From Phycisphaerales bacterium (GTDB lineage: Bacteria > Planctomycetota > Phycisphaerae > Phycisphaerales > SM1A02), in NCBI GenBank assembly GCA_009691915.1, contig SIAD01000011.1, forward strand, positions 1 through 64,000: a DNA stretch of 64,000 bases, written 5' to 3'. The translations under genes and the position numbers were made by a program. Of the stretch, positions 7,516-17,592 are shown piece by piece (positions within the stretch are counted from its first letter, which is position 1; every line of letters starts with the position of its first letter). The notes below the pieces were generated by a model that had not been told where the DNA came from, searched no databases, and worked only from the letters and a program-made list of their open reading frames with translations.

Positions 7516-8519
7516 GGCGCGGCCGGGGTCGGACACGCGGCGAGGGCGCGCCGCAGCACCCGAATCCAGTTGTGTGCGGCAAAGCCATCGCACTCGGCCT
7601 CTGACCACCCGCGTGCCGCGAGCGCATCGGTGAGCGCGTCATAGTGATCAGGCTGGCGTACACCCTCGGGGACCGCGTCGGGAGGGAATCCTCCGTCGAG
7701 ATCCGAGCCGAGTGCGCTGACGGCGCGCGTTCCCGCCGCGCGCGCGATGTGTTCGACATGATCGATCGCATCCGCGAGGGTCGCCGGCCGTCCCTCGGCC
7801 AGAAAGTTCCCGCAGAGGTTGAGTCCGACCACGCCCCCTCGGCGGGCAATCTCCCGGACCTGATCGTCGCGAATGTGGCGCTTAGATCCCGGCAGGAGTG
7901 CCCTCGAGTTTGAGTGCGAGGCGACGATGACGGCATCCGTCGTAGAGGCGAGCAGATCGAACGACTCGTCACTGAGATGGCTCGCGTCGTGGACGATTCC
8001 GAGACCATCGAGTGCGTGAATGAGATCGAGCCCCTCCCGCGTGAGTGGTCCGCCATTGCCGTTGCCGCCGGAGAACCGCGACCCGCGTGCCCACGAGAGT
8101 CCGACCATCCGGACCCCCATCGCGTGCCATCGCGCGGCATCGCCGGAGTTGCGGATCGGATCGGCGCCTTCCATGAGGATGACGAGCTTGAGGGGTTCGA
8201 CTGCGCTGAGATCCGCGAGCGTGCGGACGATTTTCGCACGGCCCTCGCGTTCGAATCCTTCGTACAGGGCAATCTGCGCCAACGCGGCGCGATTCGCGCC
8301 CTCCCAGTCAGCCGAACCTCCGTATCCCCACTCAGTGCCTCGCGCCTCATCGGTCGGATCCACAAAGATCGTGGCGGCGACGATTCCGACACGCCCTCGG
8401 CGAAGACGATCGAGCGAAACCCCTCGCGGCCGTTCCGGTGTTGGCTCCGTGGTGAGGTCGCCGACCGACATCGACACATACGCAAGATCCAGATGTCCAT
8501 CGATCCAGTCGCGCGGCAT
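7512..8519 (-). CDS. membrane-dipeptidase family (M19) peptidase
   Basis: This 335-residue enzyme belongs to the renal dipeptidase family of zinc amidohydrolase-fold peptidases, which cleave dipeptides, often with D-residues. Visible family features are the N-terminal metal site WIDGHLDLAY, the Glu-containing LVILMEGADP, VGLSWARGSRFSGG, DASHLSDESFDLL with the His ligand, VIVASHSNSRAL, and SALGSDLDGGF near the C-terminus. There is no signal peptide, so it is probably cytoplasmic. Its stop overlaps the merR start (ATGA on this strand), making it the first gene of the leftward mercury unit, although a role in mercury handling is not evident. Confidence 0.9.
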   Translation of the reverse strand: MPRDWIDGHLDLAYVSMSVGDLTTEPTPERPRGVSLDRLRRGRVGIVAATIFVDPTDEARGTEWGYGGSADWEGANRAALAQIALYEGFEREGRAKIVRTLADLSAVEPLKLVILMEGADPIRNSGDAARWHAMGVRMVGLSWARGSRFSGGNGNGGPLTREGLDLIHALDGLGIVHDASHLSDESFDLLASTTDAVIVASHSNSRALLPGSKRHIRDDQVREIARRGGVVGLNLCGNFLAEGRPATLADAIDHVEHIARAAGTRAVSALGSDLDGGFPPDAVPEGVRQPDHYDALTDALAARGWSEAECDGFAAHNWIRVLRRALAACPTPAAP

Positions 8520-8594
8520 GCCGCGAGCCTAACCGTTGGAGGATGCAGGGCGGCTGCGATTCGCCGCACCTCTGGGTACGATTGTCCGCCCTCG

Positions 8595-9071
8595 ATGGAC
8601 CTGACTGCGATCACGCCCACACAGCGGATGGCCAAAGAGGCCGCGCTCCCAATTCCCCAACGCCTCCTCATGGGGGGCGCGGCACTTGGTGCATCAGCGG
8701 TTCTCGGAGTCGCGGCGTGGATCGATCCATCCGCTGCGGGAATCGGAACTCATACGCAACTGGGAATTGCGCCATGCTCGTGGCCTGCGTCGCTCAATAT
8801 TCCATGCCCCAGTTGCGGGATGACGACCGCCTTCGCCTGCGCGGCCGATGGCCGGATTCTCGACGCGATCCACGCACAACCGGCTGGATTTCTTCTCGCC
8901 GTCGCCACAGCCGGCGCCGCGATTGCGTGCGGCTATTCCGCACTCACCGGCTCTAGACTCGTCGGCGCGCTGATGGAGGCGATCCCGGCCCGTGGCTGGT
9001 GGATCTTCGGCGGGATGCTGCTTGCCTCGTGGGGCTACAAGGCCGCCGTCATGCGAGGGCTCCTCCCATGA
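8595..9071 (+). CDS. DUF2752 family membrane protein
   Basis: This 158-residue protein has three hydrophobic segments (about residues 24-45, 95-118 and 130-150). Between the first and second it carries the DUF2752 signature block IPCPSCGMTTAFACAADG, with a CPxCG pair and a conserved Thr-Ala. DUF2752 proteins are small membrane proteins of unknown function. The ATG at 8595 removes a long upstream extension that lies antisense to the dipeptidase. Its stop overlaps the start of the following lipoprotein gene (ATGA), beginning a chain of four coupled genes. Confidence 0.82.
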   Translation: MDLTAITPTQRMAKEAALPIPQRLLMGGAALGASAVLGVAAWIDPSAAGIGTHTQLGIAPCSWPASLNIPCPSCGMTTAFACAADGRILDAIHAQPAGFLLAVATAGAAIACGYSALTGSRLVGALMEAIPARGWWIFGGMLLASWGYKAAVMRGLLP

Positions 9072-9754
9072 TCGCGTCTCGGATTGTCCGCGCGGCGTCC
9101 GCCTGCGCACTGCTTCTGGCGACCGCAGTCACCGGTGGATGCGTCATCCCCGGGATCGTCTCGGTGATGGGGCAGCAAATCGAGAAGGACAAGGACATCG
9201 AGGTGCTCGCCAGGTATCGCGGCCTTGAGAACCGATCAGTCGCGGTGCTCGCGCACACCATGATGTCGACGGCCTACGAGTATCCGACGGCAATCCCCAA
9301 CATCGTCGGCAATGTCGCCAATGAGATCCAGCAGAATGTCGGGGGCGCGCGTGTTCTCGACCCTCGACACTGCGTCGCCTGGATGCATCAGAATCCGGGA
9401 TGGCCCACGATGCCGATGGCCGACCTCACCGGGGAACTCGATGTCGATCGCGTGGTCGTCATCGACATCTACGAGTACCGGCTCAACCCGGAGGGCAACG
9501 CATTCCTGTGGGAGGGGGTTGCCGCCGCGAACATCGGAGTTGTCGAGCGCGACGGGATCGATCCTGACTCGTATGCCGAGGAACTCCAGGTCATTTCGAA
9601 GTTTCCCGACATGGAAGGGGTCGGGCGGGAACAGGCGGGCGCACGCGAGATCGAACTTGGCGTCCAGAAGACTTTTGTCGACGAGATCTCCTATCTCTTC
9701 TACGACCACATCGAGAAGAAGTACCCCAACCGCGGGATCAGGAAGGTGAAATGA
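9068..9754 (+). CDS. hypothetical lipoprotein
   Basis: The 228-residue product has a lipoprotein signal peptide: basic start (MIASRIVRAA), hydrophobic core and lipobox TGGC with Cys at about residue 24. The mature domain contains RSVAVLAHTMMSTAYEYPTA, a central stretch around the WMHQNPGWPTMPMADLTG block and VDRVVVIDIYEYRLNPEG. These alternating strand-rich blocks look like the fold of outer-membrane assembly lipoproteins that bind TolB- or LptE-like partners, but no named family is recognised. It is coupled by four-base overlaps to DUF2752 upstream and to a second lipoprotein downstream. The pair probably works together at the cell envelope. Confidence 0.75.
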   Translation: MIASRIVRAASACALLLATAVTGGCVIPGIVSVMGQQIEKDKDIEVLARYRGLENRSVAVLAHTMMSTAYEYPTAIPNIVGNVANEIQQNVGGARVLDPRHCVAWMHQNPGWPTMPMADLTGELDVDRVVVIDIYEYRLNPEGNAFLWEGVAAANIGVVERDGIDPDSYAEELQVISKFPDMEGVGREQAGAREIELGVQKTFVDEISYLFYDHIEKKYPNRGIRKVK

Positions 9755-10410
9755 TTCGCCACTGGACCCTCGTCGTCGGTCTCGTGGTGGGCGCCGCGGC
9801 GGTCATGCTGCCGTCGTGCAATCTGCTGATTCCGGGGATCTATCTGGCTGAAGGGCCGCCGAAGAACGACGCGCTCTACACCCTCCCTCACAAGAAAACC
9901 GTCGTGATTGTCGACGACACCACGAACCACATGTCACGGGTTGCGATGCGATCGGAAATGGGCGACGCCGTCGCTGAGGTACTGCTCGAACAGGATCTCG
10001 TACCTGAAGTCGTTGCGACCAGAGATGCCATCACCTACGCTCGCAAGACCGACTCCTCCGGGCGCGCCAGTTCAATTCAGCGGATCGGCGAGGCGCTTGG
10101 GGTCGAGCAAGTGGTCTATGTCAAGGTTGACCAGTTCTCGCTCGTCGGGACGGGGATCGACCGCAGCCCCGAAGCGATCGTTCTCGTGCGGGTGATCGAT
10201 GTCACCAGCGGATCGCGCCTCTGGCCGTCGGCTGGCTCGGAGGCGGTGAAGGGAACGCTCATCGACATCGAGCCGTCGCTGACTTCGACCAGCGCCGGCC
10301 GGCGCGAGATCGAGGACAAGCTTGCCCGTGAGACCGGCGAGGCGATCGCCAAGCTCTTCTACGCGCATGAGCGGCGCGAACTCGGCGGCAGGCTCGGCGT
10401 GAAGAAGTGA
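9751..10410 (+). CDS. hypothetical lipoprotein, partner of the preceding lipoprotein
   Basis: This 219-residue protein has a signal peptide with a lipobox-like LPSC (Cys at about residue 23). The mature part starts with a KTVVIVDDTTNHMS strand and runs through RIGEALGVEQVVYVKVDQFSL and IVLVRVIDVTSGSRLWP. These blocks resemble small proteins in which a strand-helix repeat forms a TolB-N-like or GNA1162-like fold, but the match is only by eye. The gene overlaps its neighbours on both sides by four bases (ATGA upstream, GTGA downstream). The two adjacent lipoproteins share the V-V-D-strand layout, so they may be distant paralogues. Confidence 0.75.
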   Translation: MIRHWTLVVGLVVGAAAVMLPSCNLLIPGIYLAEGPPKNDALYTLPHKKTVVIVDDTTNHMSRVAMRSEMGDAVAEVLLEQDLVPEVVATRDAITYARKTDSSGRASSIQRIGEALGVEQVVYVKVDQFSLVGTGIDRSPEAIVLVRVIDVTSGSRLWPSAGSEAVKGTLIDIEPSLTSTSAGRREIEDKLARETGEAIAKLFYAHERRELGGRLGVKK

Positions 10411-11327
10411 CACTGGGCGCGGTTTTCGCGCGGCTCCCACGGGGTGGGACGGTTCATGTTGTGCCCGCCGCACCCGACGGTGGTTGGACGATGGCAGTGC
10501 TCGCGGAGGCGGCCCGCCGCGGCGAGCCAGGCGAGGCAATCGTGGTGGTCGGGCCACCCTCGGCTGTCCACGATGCTCAGTCGCTCGGGGTCGCAGTGGA
10601 TGCAACCATCGCCGCGCCTGCTGGAATTCATTCGCTTGCGTCGCGTCGGCTTCGGGCGTTGATCGCGGGGCGAGGGCTTTCTCCTCTGACGACGGTCACC
10701 TGGGGATCATGGCTGGCACCGATGGTGCGACGGGCGATCCCGAGTGCCCAGCGAATCGTCTACGACAGCGCGCCCGTGGGTAGCGACGCGCACTGCGCCG
10801 ATGCCGCGCGGGCCTTCTGGCGCGGATCGCTCGATTCCGAGCGCAACAGAGTTAGGCGCGAACTCGGGATCTCCCCCGATGCGTTCGTCGTCCTCGTTGG
10901 CGGAGACTCGGCCGCGGGCATCGATGCGTTCGATGCCTTCCTGATCGTCTGCCGCGCCGCGCGCGCGGGGTGCGATGTGGTGGCGATCTCCCCGGCGAGG
11001 GCGAAGCGCGCAGCTGAGGCGCGGTCCCATGCGCGAGCGAGCGGAGTGGAACGCCGACTGGCTACCGTCGAGGGCGCCGAGCTGCCGTCGCGGCTCTGGC
11101 GGGGGTGCGATCTCATGCTGCTGAAACGGCCCTCGGTCGATCGCCTCGCGCCGTGGTGGGGAGCGTGCGCCTTCTGGGCGACTGAGGCCGGAATCCCAGT
11201 TCTTGCTGAAGAGTGCGCTCCGGCCATCGACTCGGTCGAGTTCTTTGCTCAGGGCGGCATCGATGCCGCAGCGCGCGCCATCGTCAGACATGCCGAGCGC
11301 GCGGCCGCTACGACAAGATCCCGTTGA
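10407..11327 (+). CDS. hypothetical GT-B glycosyltransferase-like protein
   Basis: This 306-residue protein starts at a GTG that overlaps the upstream stop. The first half has a Rossmann-like beginning (GTVHVVPAAPDGGW, EAIVVVGPPSA). The second half has the pattern of a GT-B nucleotide-binding domain: RRELGISPDAFVVLVGGDS, CDVVAISPARAKR, RRLATVEG, LWRGCDLMLLK and a late Glu-Ala-Gly-like segment ATEAGIPVLAEE. The usual EXE or E(x7)E catalytic pair is not clear, so activity is uncertain. Its 3' end overlaps the convergent DUF1501 gene by 20 bases. Confidence 0.65.
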   Translation: MTLGAVFARLPRGGTVHVVPAAPDGGWTMAVLAEAARRGEPGEAIVVVGPPSAVHDAQSLGVAVDATIAAPAGIHSLASRRLRALIAGRGLSPLTTVTWGSWLAPMVRRAIPSAQRIVYDSAPVGSDAHCADAARAFWRGSLDSERNRVRRELGISPDAFVVLVGGDSAAGIDAFDAFLIVCRAARAGCDVVAISPARAKRAAEARSHARASGVERRLATVEGAELPSRLWRGCDLMLLKRPSVDRLAPWWGACAFWATEAGIPVLAEECAPAIDSVEFFAQGGIDAAARAIVRHAERAAATTRSR

Positions 11328-12831
11328 CGATCTCCCCCTTCACATCGGTGAGCCGGTAGTCGCGTCCCTGCGCGCGGTATGTCAACTGCCGATGATCGAG
11401 TCCAAGGAGGTGGAGCATGGTGGCGTGGAGGTCGTGCACCTCGACGGGGTTTTCGACGATGTTGTAGGAGAAGTCGTCGGTCGCGCCGTATGAGATCCCC
11501 GGTTTGATTCCACCACCGGCGAGCCACAGGGTGAAGCAGCGCGGATGATGGTCGCGTCCGTAATTGGTAGTAGTGAGCGTTCCCTGGCTGTAGGCGGTGC
11601 GCCCGAACTCTCCCGACCACAGGACGAGAGTCTCGTCGAGCATTCCGCGCCGCTTGAGGTCCTTGACAAGCGCGGCCTGCGCCTGATCGACGCTCTTGCA
11701 CTGCGCGCGCAGTTCCGTCGGCAGGTTGTTGTGCTGGTCCCATCCGCGCATGAAGAGCTGCACGAAACGCACATCGCGCTCGGCCAGCCGCCGCGCCAGG
11801 AGACAGTTGGCGGCGAACGAGCCGGGAGTCATCACATCGGGCCCGTACATCTGAAGCGTCTCCGGTGACTCGTCCGAGAAGTCGGTCAGCTCAGGAACCG
11901 ACATCTGCATGCGGTAGGCCATCTCGAACTGGGCGATGCGCGAGAGCACCTCGGGGTCGAGGCTGCGCGCGTGCTCTTCGTGATTGATCTTCGCCGCCAG
12001 ATCGAGCATCCGTCGGCGATCCTCGCGTGAGACTCCCTCGGGGTCGCGCAGGTAGAGCACAGCGTCTTTCCCCGCGCGCAGCTTGCATCCCTGATGCTCG
12101 CTGGGAAGGAATCCGCTGCCCCAGAAGCGTGCGGTCAAGGCCTGCATGTTTCCAGTCCCCTGGGTGATCAGCACTACGAACGCCGGAAGATTCCGATTGA
12201 TGCTCCCGAGGCCGTAACTCATCCACGAGCCGAACGAGGGGCGCCCCGGCTGCTCGGAGCCAGTCTGGAAAAAAGTGATCCCCGGGTCGTGGTTGATCGC
12301 CTGCGTGTGCATCGACTTGACAACGCAGATCTCGTTGGCGATTCCACCGGTGTAGGGAAGCAGCTCGGAAATCATCGCGCCGCCGTCGCGCGTGTCGTAG
12401 CGATCGAAGCGGAAGATCGAGGGAGCAACGGGGAACCTGGTCTGGCCGCTCGTCATGGTGGTGATCCGTTGCCCCATGCGCACTGACGCGGGAAGTTCCT
12501 TGTCGTAATGCGCGGCTAGCTGCGGCTTGTAGTCAAAGAGATCGATCTGACTCGGCGCCCCCTCCATGTGCATGTAGATGACGCGCTTGGCCTTGGGAGC
12601 GTGGTGGGGGAGATTGGCGAGGAGTCTCGCGGCATCGGGCGTTGCGCCCTGCGGCGCAGGAAGTGCCGCCAGCGCGCGCGACGAAAGAAGCTGCGCCAGC
12701 GCCGCGCCGCCAAGCCCCGCGCCGATCGATCCTGCGGCCGATCCAAAGAACTTTCGGCGCGTCAGATTGAGGAGGTGCTCCTCGAGAGGATCAGCCGGAG
12801 TGGAACTCAGCAGTGGATTTATTGGTCGCAT
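11308..12831 (-). CDS. DUF1501 domain-containing protein (Tat-exported)
   Basis: This 507-residue protein is a member of the DUF1501 family, which has an alkaline-phosphatase/sulfatase-like fold and is strongly expanded in planctomycetes. It has a twin-arginine signal (NLTRRKFFGSAAGSIGAGLG, residues about 23-45), then KRVIYMHMEGAPSQIDLFDYKP, NHDPGITFFQTGS, SFGSWMSYGLGS, VLWSGEFGRTAYSQG and RDHHPRCFTLWLAGGG. The conserved His and Asp residues of these blocks are present. It lies 7 bases downstream of the PSCyt gene and is transcribed with it; such pairs are the usual arrangement. The substrate is unknown; an envelope role in handling complex polysaccharides is often suggested. Confidence 0.9.
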   Translation of the reverse strand: MRPINPLLSSTPADPLEEHLLNLTRRKFFGSAAGSIGAGLGGAALAQLLSSRALAALPAPQGATPDAARLLANLPHHAPKAKRVIYMHMEGAPSQIDLFDYKPQLAAHYDKELPASVRMGQRITTMTSGQTRFPVAPSIFRFDRYDTRDGGAMISELLPYTGGIANEICVVKSMHTQAINHDPGITFFQTGSEQPGRPSFGSWMSYGLGSINRNLPAFVVLITQGTGNMQALTARFWGSGFLPSEHQGCKLRAGKDAVLYLRDPEGVSREDRRRMLDLAAKINHEEHARSLDPEVLSRIAQFEMAYRMQMSVPELTDFSDESPETLQMYGPDVMTPGSFAANCLLARRLAERDVRFVQLFMRGWDQHNNLPTELRAQCKSVDQAQAALVKDLKRRGMLDETLVLWSGEFGRTAYSQGTLTTTNYGRDHHPRCFTLWLAGGGIKPGISYGATDDFSYNIVENPVEVHDLHATMLHLLGLDHRQLTYRAQGRDYRLTDVKGEIVNGILS

Positions 12832-12838
12832 CGGAATC

Positions 12839-15800
12839 TCAGTCCTTCACGAGTGTGGCGTCGCTTGTCATGATCGAATTCGCCAGCAGGGTCCACGCGG
12901 CAAGTTCCGTGGGGTCGATCCCCTCTGAGACGGCCGACTCACCGACTTCGACGACGGCCCTCGCCTCTTCCGGCGCCTTCGCGTACCGCGCGCGGTTCGC
13001 GGTGAGCGCCTCGGCAAGTGCCCGCATCATCGCCTCGGATGGGGACTCGCCTGTACACGAGCGAAACAGGCGGATGGCGCGCTCGGAATCACCATTGGCC
13101 TGGGCGAGCACACGGGTCGCGACAGCGCGCGATGCTTCCACAAACTGCTCGTCGTTCCACAGGACGAGCGCCTGCAGCGGTGTGTTGGTGGAGATCCGCC
13201 GCGTGACGCAGTACTCGCGCGAGGGCGCATCGAACGTGAGTAGTGACGGTGGCGGCACGGCGCGTTTCCAGTAGGTGTAGAGACTCCGGCGCCAGAGGTC
13301 GTCACCCATTCCTCGCACATGAGTGCGTGTGTTTGACTGGGGCATCGACACCTCTTCCCACAGTCCGTCGGGCTGGTAGCTCTTGACGCTTGGTCCGCCG
13401 GTCTGCTCCTTGAGGAGTCCAGCGACGAAGAGTGCCTGGTCGCGAATCTGTTCTGCCGCAAGCCGCTGCCTAGGGAAGTAGGAGAGCAAGCGGTTTTCGG
13501 GATCGCGCGCGGCGATTTCCGGCCGCAGCGCCGAAGCCTGCGCATAGGTCGAACTCTCGGTGATCAGCCGGATCATGTGGTTGAGATCCCATCCCGACTC
13601 GACGAATTCGACCGCGAGCCAGTCCAGGAGTTCCGGGTGCGTGGGCCACTCTCCCCTGAGGCCAAAGTCATCTTCGGTCCTCACGAGCCCGCGTCCAAAG
13701 AACTGCCCCCACAGGCGATTCATCGCCACACGCGCCGTCAGCGGATTCTCGCGGGACACCAACCACCGCGCGAGGCCGAGCCGGTTGCGCGGCGCGTCCT
13801 CGGGAAGCCGTCCCAGCGCTGCGGGCACGGCCCGCTCGACCGGGCGACTCGCATCCGCCTTGTCGTAGGCCCCTCTCATGTGCACAAAGGTCGCGCGCGG
13901 GGATGCCATCTCGCGCATCACCATGGTCTGCGGAATGTCCGTCGTGACCTTCGCCAGTGTCGCCTCGCGCTCAGTGATCGTCTTCGCGAGCGCACTGACG
14001 CGCGGCAGCGAAGTTCGCCTCCAGGATTCCCGCATCGCCGTGCGCAGCTCGCTTCGGACCATTGATTCTGCCAGCGCTGCGGGAACGAGCGGCTTCGGCA
14101 GCACCGAGGGCGCCTCACTCTCTCGGTGATAGAAGCCTCCAGGCCCGCCGGTATTGACCACCTTGCAGACGAGGGAGTTCTCTCCAGCTCGGAGGCTGAG
14201 CGTCACGCGCTCCTGATCCTTGGCAACGGGGCGGTCGATACGCGCCTCGTGGACCTTTTCGCCGTTGAGATAGACGACGATCCCATCGTCGCTGCCGAGC
14301 GAGAGTTCTATCTCGCGGGCACTGGGCGAAAAAATCTGCCTTGCCACAAACTCGCTGCCCGGACCCTGTGCGAGCGTCACGAGCTCAGCTTCGCGCACGC
14401 CTGGTGCGTACCGCCATGAGTATTCGGAATGCTCGCCCCAGGTCTTCCGACGATCAAAGCGTGCGCTCGACTCCGGGCCGCGCATCGTGTCGTACTCGAT
14501 CTCCCCGGGGAGTGTCTGCCACGGACCCGCGATGTACCAAGCGCTGGTGGCGACCGGCAGTCGACCAAGGAGCTCGTCGTCCGCCTGCCCCAGAGTGACT
14601 CGAAGATGCCCGAGGGCGTGCTGGGCGTACTCCGACTCGTATCCGAGCGTGATTCGCAGCCGAGATCCACCCTCGAAGCCGAAGGGAGTTGTCGATGCGA
14701 AGAGCAGTGTTCGCTTTCCCGGCTGCATGTGCGAGTCGGGGGCCCACTCACGGCCGTCCTGGGCGACGAGCGCGTTGACGGCTCGGAAGTCGCCGTTGCC
14801 TTGCTCCAGATCGGCCCACGCCCAGTCGAGAGTGACACCAGCCTTTAGCGATGGATCACGCAGCGAAATCGCCTCGACCTCGATGGAGTCGAGGATCGCA
14901 TTGCCGTTGAAAGCTCTACCGATCCGGCCGTCCTGGCGCGACGGGACCGGCAGTGCTTCGAGGGCGAGAACGCGCAGCGAGTCCGACGAGGTCTCCACCT
15001 CGATCGTGTGCTGGTCGGATGCGGGAGTGTCGCCGGACGCGAGGACGGTGCCATCCGCTTCGATCGAGAGCGATGCACCGTTGCGTGACGCAGCGCCGAC
15101 CACGCTGGTCTCGACCCAGCGGATCCCCGACGGGCCTCGCATCGCCTCGCAATAGGCCGAAAAGAGCCCATCTTCGTCGGGAGTCGGTTGATCCCGCTCA
15201 GCGGTAAGCGCGGTGATCTCGGCGTTGAGGCGCTCAAGCGCAGAGGATTGCTCCGGCGTCGCCACCGTGATCGCCGGTTCGAACGACCGCGTCGCGTCAG
15301 GAAGTTGCGTGTAGACCCCCGGCTCCTCAATCGAGTTGTAGAAGGCCACCATCCCATAGAAGTCCTGCATCGACACGGGGTCGAACTTGTGGTCGTGACA
15401 GCGCGCGCACTGGAGAGTGAGGCCGAGGAAGGCAGCCCCGGTCGTCGCCACGCGGTCGACCGCGTACTCAAGGAGGTACTCCTCGTTGATCGCGCCGCCC
15501 TCATCGCTGGTGACATGATTGCGCTGGAAACCACTGGCGATTCGCTGCGCTTGGGTCGCCGCGGGCAAGAGGTCGCCGGCGATCTGTTCGGTGACGAAGC
15601 GGTCGTAGGGCATGTTGTCGCGCAGCGCATCGACCACCCAGTCCCGCCATAGCCAATTGGAGCGCCCCGCGTCGGTGTGGAGCCCCGAGGTGTCGGCGTA
15701 CCTCGCGAGATCGAGCCACGGGACGGCCATTCGCTGCGCGAACCGCGTCCGGTACGGCTCCTCGGTGAGCAGTCGTGCGATGAGCGATCGTGTCGCGTCA

Positions 15801-16432
15801 GCGGAGCCATCCGCGACGAAGGCATCAATCTCCTCAGGGGTCGGCGGGAGTCCCGTCAGGTCGAGGAAGAGTCTTCGCGCCAGCGTGGCGCCCTCAGCGG
15901 GCAGACTCGGCGCGATCGATTCCGCTTCGAGCGTGGCGAGGATGAATGAGTCGATCTCGTTGGCGCACCACGCGGGATCCTTCACGCGAGCGGGGGCGCT
16001 CCGCGTCGGAGGAACGAACGACCAGTGTGACTCGTAGTGGGCTCCTTCGTCGATCCATCGTCGCATGAGCGCGAGGGTCTCCCGATCGAGTGCATGAGTC
16101 GTCGGCGACACGGGCGGCATCCGGAGTTCTGGATCCAGCGAGGCCACGCGGCGGTAGAGCGCACTCCTAGCCGCGTCCCCGGGCACGATCGCGGCGCCGT
16201 CCTCGCGCGGTCGCGTTGCGTCGTCGCGGTCGTCGAGTCTCAGGTCGGACTTGCGCTTGGCGGCGTCGGGGCCGTGACAGGTGAAGCACCGTTCAGACAG
16301 AATCGGGCGAATCTCATGGTCGTAGCCCACGGGCCCTCGGGTGCGCCCAGTTACCGGTGTCGGGAGCACCACGATGGCGGCCGGGATCGCCACTGCGAAA
16401 AGAGCCAGGATGAGCATCCGGTTGCGTATCAC
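12839..16432 (-). CDS. PSCyt1/DUF1549/DUF1553 (Planctomycete cytochrome C) protein
   Basis: This 1197-residue exported protein starts at GTG (an internal ATG five codons later is possible). After a signal peptide (about 1-28) comes the Planctomycete cytochrome C domain with one haem motif, CFTCH, followed by [19 protein letters not shown]1549 (PSCyt2) follows at about 145-360 ([24 protein letters not shown]). About 450 residues of insert include a PA14/galactose-binding-like segment ([19 protein letters not shown]). DUF1553 (PSD1) lies at about 880-1140 ([26 protein letters not shown]). Such proteins pair with DUF1501 proteins in planctomycetes and probably act in electron-linked degradation at the envelope. 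It is upstream of, and cotranscribed with, the DUF1501 gene. Confidence 0.92.
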   Translation of the reverse strand: MIRNRMLILALFAVAIPAAIVVLPTPVTGRTRGPVGYDHEIRPILSERCFTCHGPDAAKRKSDLRLDDRDDATRPREDGAAIVPGDAARSALYRRVASLDPELRMPPVSPTTHALDRETLALMRRWIDEGAHYESHWSFVPPTRSAPARVKDPAWCANEIDSFILATLEAESIAPSLPAEGATLARRLFLDLTGLPPTPEEIDAFVADGSADATRSLIARLLTEEPYRTRFAQRMAVPWLDLARYADTSGLHTDAGRSNWLWRDWVVDALRDNMPYDRFVTEQIAGDLLPAATQAQRIASGFQRNHVTSDEGGAINEEYLLEYAVDRVATTGAAFLGLTLQCARCHDHKFDPVSMQDFYGMVAFYNSIEEPGVYTQLPDATRSFEPAITVATPEQSSALERLNAEITALTAERDQPTPDEDGLFSAYCEAMRGPSGIRWVETSVVGAASRNGASLSIEADGTVLASGDTPASDQHTIEVETSSDSLRVLALEALPVPSRQDGRIGRAFNGNAILDSIEVEAISLRDPSLKAGVTLDWAWADLEQGNGDFRAVNALVAQDGREWAPDSHMQPGKRTLLFASTTPFGFEGGSRLRITLGYESEYAQHALGHLRVTLGQADDELLGRLPVATSAWYIAGPWQTLPGEIEYDTMRGPESSARFDRRKTWGEHSEYSWRYAPGVREAELVTLAQGPGSEFVARQIFSPSAREIELSLGSDDGIVVYLNGEKVHEARIDRPVAKDQERVTLSLRAGENSLVCKVVNTGGPGGFYHRESEAPSVLPKPLVPAALAESMVRSELRTAMRESWRRTSLPRVSALAKTITEREATLAKVTTDIPQTMVMREMASPRATFVHMRGAYDKADASRPVERAVPAALGRLPEDAPRNRLGLARWLVSRENPLTARVAMNRLWGQFFGRGLVRTEDDFGLRGEWPTHPELLDWLAVEFVESGWDLNHMIRLITESSTYAQASALRPEIAARDPENRLLSYFPRQRLAAEQIRDQALFVAGLLKEQTGGPSVKSYQPDGLWEEVSMPQSNTRTHVRGMGDDLWRRSLYTYWKRAVPPPSLLTFDAPSREYCVTRRISTNTPLQALVLWNDEQFVEASRAVATRVLAQANGDSERAIRLFRSCTGESPSEAMMRALAEALTANRARYAKAPEEARAVVEVGESAVSEGIDPTELAAWTLLANSIMTSDATLVKD

Positions 16433-16460
16433 ACAGTGAAAGGTAGCCCATCTGGGGGCG

Positions 16461-16482
16461 ACAGCCTCCAGTACGAGGCTGT
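16461..16482. promoter_or_regulatory. intergenic hairpin between amidohydrolase and PSCyt genes
   Basis: A perfect 8-bp stem (ACAGCCTC at 16461-16468 with GAGGCTGT at 16475-16482) closes a 6-base loop. On the leftward strand, which both flanking genes use, no T-run follows, so it is not a standard terminator; on the rightward strand three further T's follow. It may mark an mRNA processing or attenuation point between the two leftward genes. Confidence 0.4.
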
Positions 16483-16494
16483 TTTCTGCGAGTT

Positions 16495-17586
16495 CTACGA
16501 GGAGTATCCGGACGCCGAGCGGCCCGAGAAGTCACGGGCATTGCCTGCGTATAGGAGGTGGAGAAGGTCCCCCGGCAGGGCGACCCCACGCAGCGTTGGC
16601 GAGTCCCGCACCGTAAAGCGCGCGGGGTCTACGAGGGCGAGATCGGGATCGGCGATCGGGCTTGGCCCCTCCCACGATGACTCCCACAGCGTCCGGAGTG
16701 CCCAGTAACGACTGGCATAGAGCTCGAACGCGGCATCTGCGGAACTTGCTTTGCGATCCATGTCGAACTTCGATGGCTCATCGCTGAGGTGCGCGTCACT
16801 CGTGACGATGTCCGAGCCGAAGAGCAGGCGATGACGCCACTTGGAGAAGAACGCATGCACCTCCTCCCGTGGATGCCTCGAGACTTCGCGAACGACCCAC
16901 TTCGTCGCGCTTGTGTCGAGCCATAGGTTGTGATGGCGGGAGAGCAGTCCGTCGAGGAACGCGAGATCCTCCGGCCATCCTCCCATGTGCGCGGCGATCC
17001 ACGGCGCGTCGAATCGATCAACGGCTTGCTCGAATGGCTCGTACTGCGATGCCTTGGTTCCATAACGCGACGCATCCGCGTACTTGGTTGCGAACCAGGT
17101 GTCGGGATCGGCCACATGGACCATGAACGACATGCCGAGGTCGTACGCCCGTTGCATGGCGGCGATGCGCACAGGATTGTCGAGGCGCATGAGGGCGCCA
17201 TCGCCGACTTCATGGCCCATGTCGACTCCCCGCGGCGCGGCCCAGAACTTGGCGATGCGCGCGCCCCGCGTGTGCATCTCTTCGATGCGGCGCGCATATC
17301 CCTCGCCGTGAGTACTGCGACGGTCAGGACTTCGCCAGTCTGGTACGGCGATGAATCTGATCCGCTGACCGAAAAGGTCGCGCATGGCTTCGACCTCCGT
17401 CAGCGACGGGGTCATGCTCCAGATCTCGGCGATCCCGTAGAGATCCATCACCTCTAGAAGAATGCGGGCTGCCCGAGTACCCACGATATGGGCGTGCGCG
17501 TCAATGATCGGGACGGGAGGCACACCCAGGCGCGCCGCCTCGGCACGGAAGTCAAGCCCGCTGAGGTTCGAGTCGCTCGGCACCAC
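16495..17586 (-). CDS. amidohydrolase-family (amidohydrolase 2) protein
   Basis: This 363-residue protein starts at one of two tandem GTG codons. It has the TIM-barrel metal hydrolase features of the amidohydrolase-2 group: the N-terminal PIIDAHAHIV metal site, AKFWAAPRG on the third strand, FMVHVADPDTW with the third His, APWIAAHMGGWPEDLAF with the fourth His, and LLFGSDIVT with the catalytic Asp. Members act as decarboxylases, lactonases or hydrolases on small ring compounds, so the substrate cannot be told. There is no signal peptide. It lies 6 bases downstream of the flavin-reductase-like gene in the same direction, which may hint at a shared aromatic or flavin-linked route. Confidence 0.82.
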   Translation of the reverse strand: MVPSDSNLSGLDFRAEAARLGVPPVPIIDAHAHIVGTRAARILLEVMDLYGIAEIWSMTPSLTEVEAMRDLFGQRIRFIAVPDWRSPDRRSTHGEGYARRIEEMHTRGARIAKFWAAPRGVDMGHEVGDGALMRLDNPVRIAAMQRAYDLGMSFMVHVADPDTWFATKYADASRYGTKASQYEPFEQAVDRFDAPWIAAHMGGWPEDLAFLDGLLSRHHNLWLDTSATKWVVREVSRHPREEVHAFFSKWRHRLLFGSDIVTSDAHLSDEPSKFDMDRKASSADAAFELYASRYWALRTLWESSWEGPSPIADPDLALVDPARFTVRDSPTLRGVALPGDLLHLLYAGNARDFSGRSASGYSS

Positions 17587-17592
17587 CCGATG

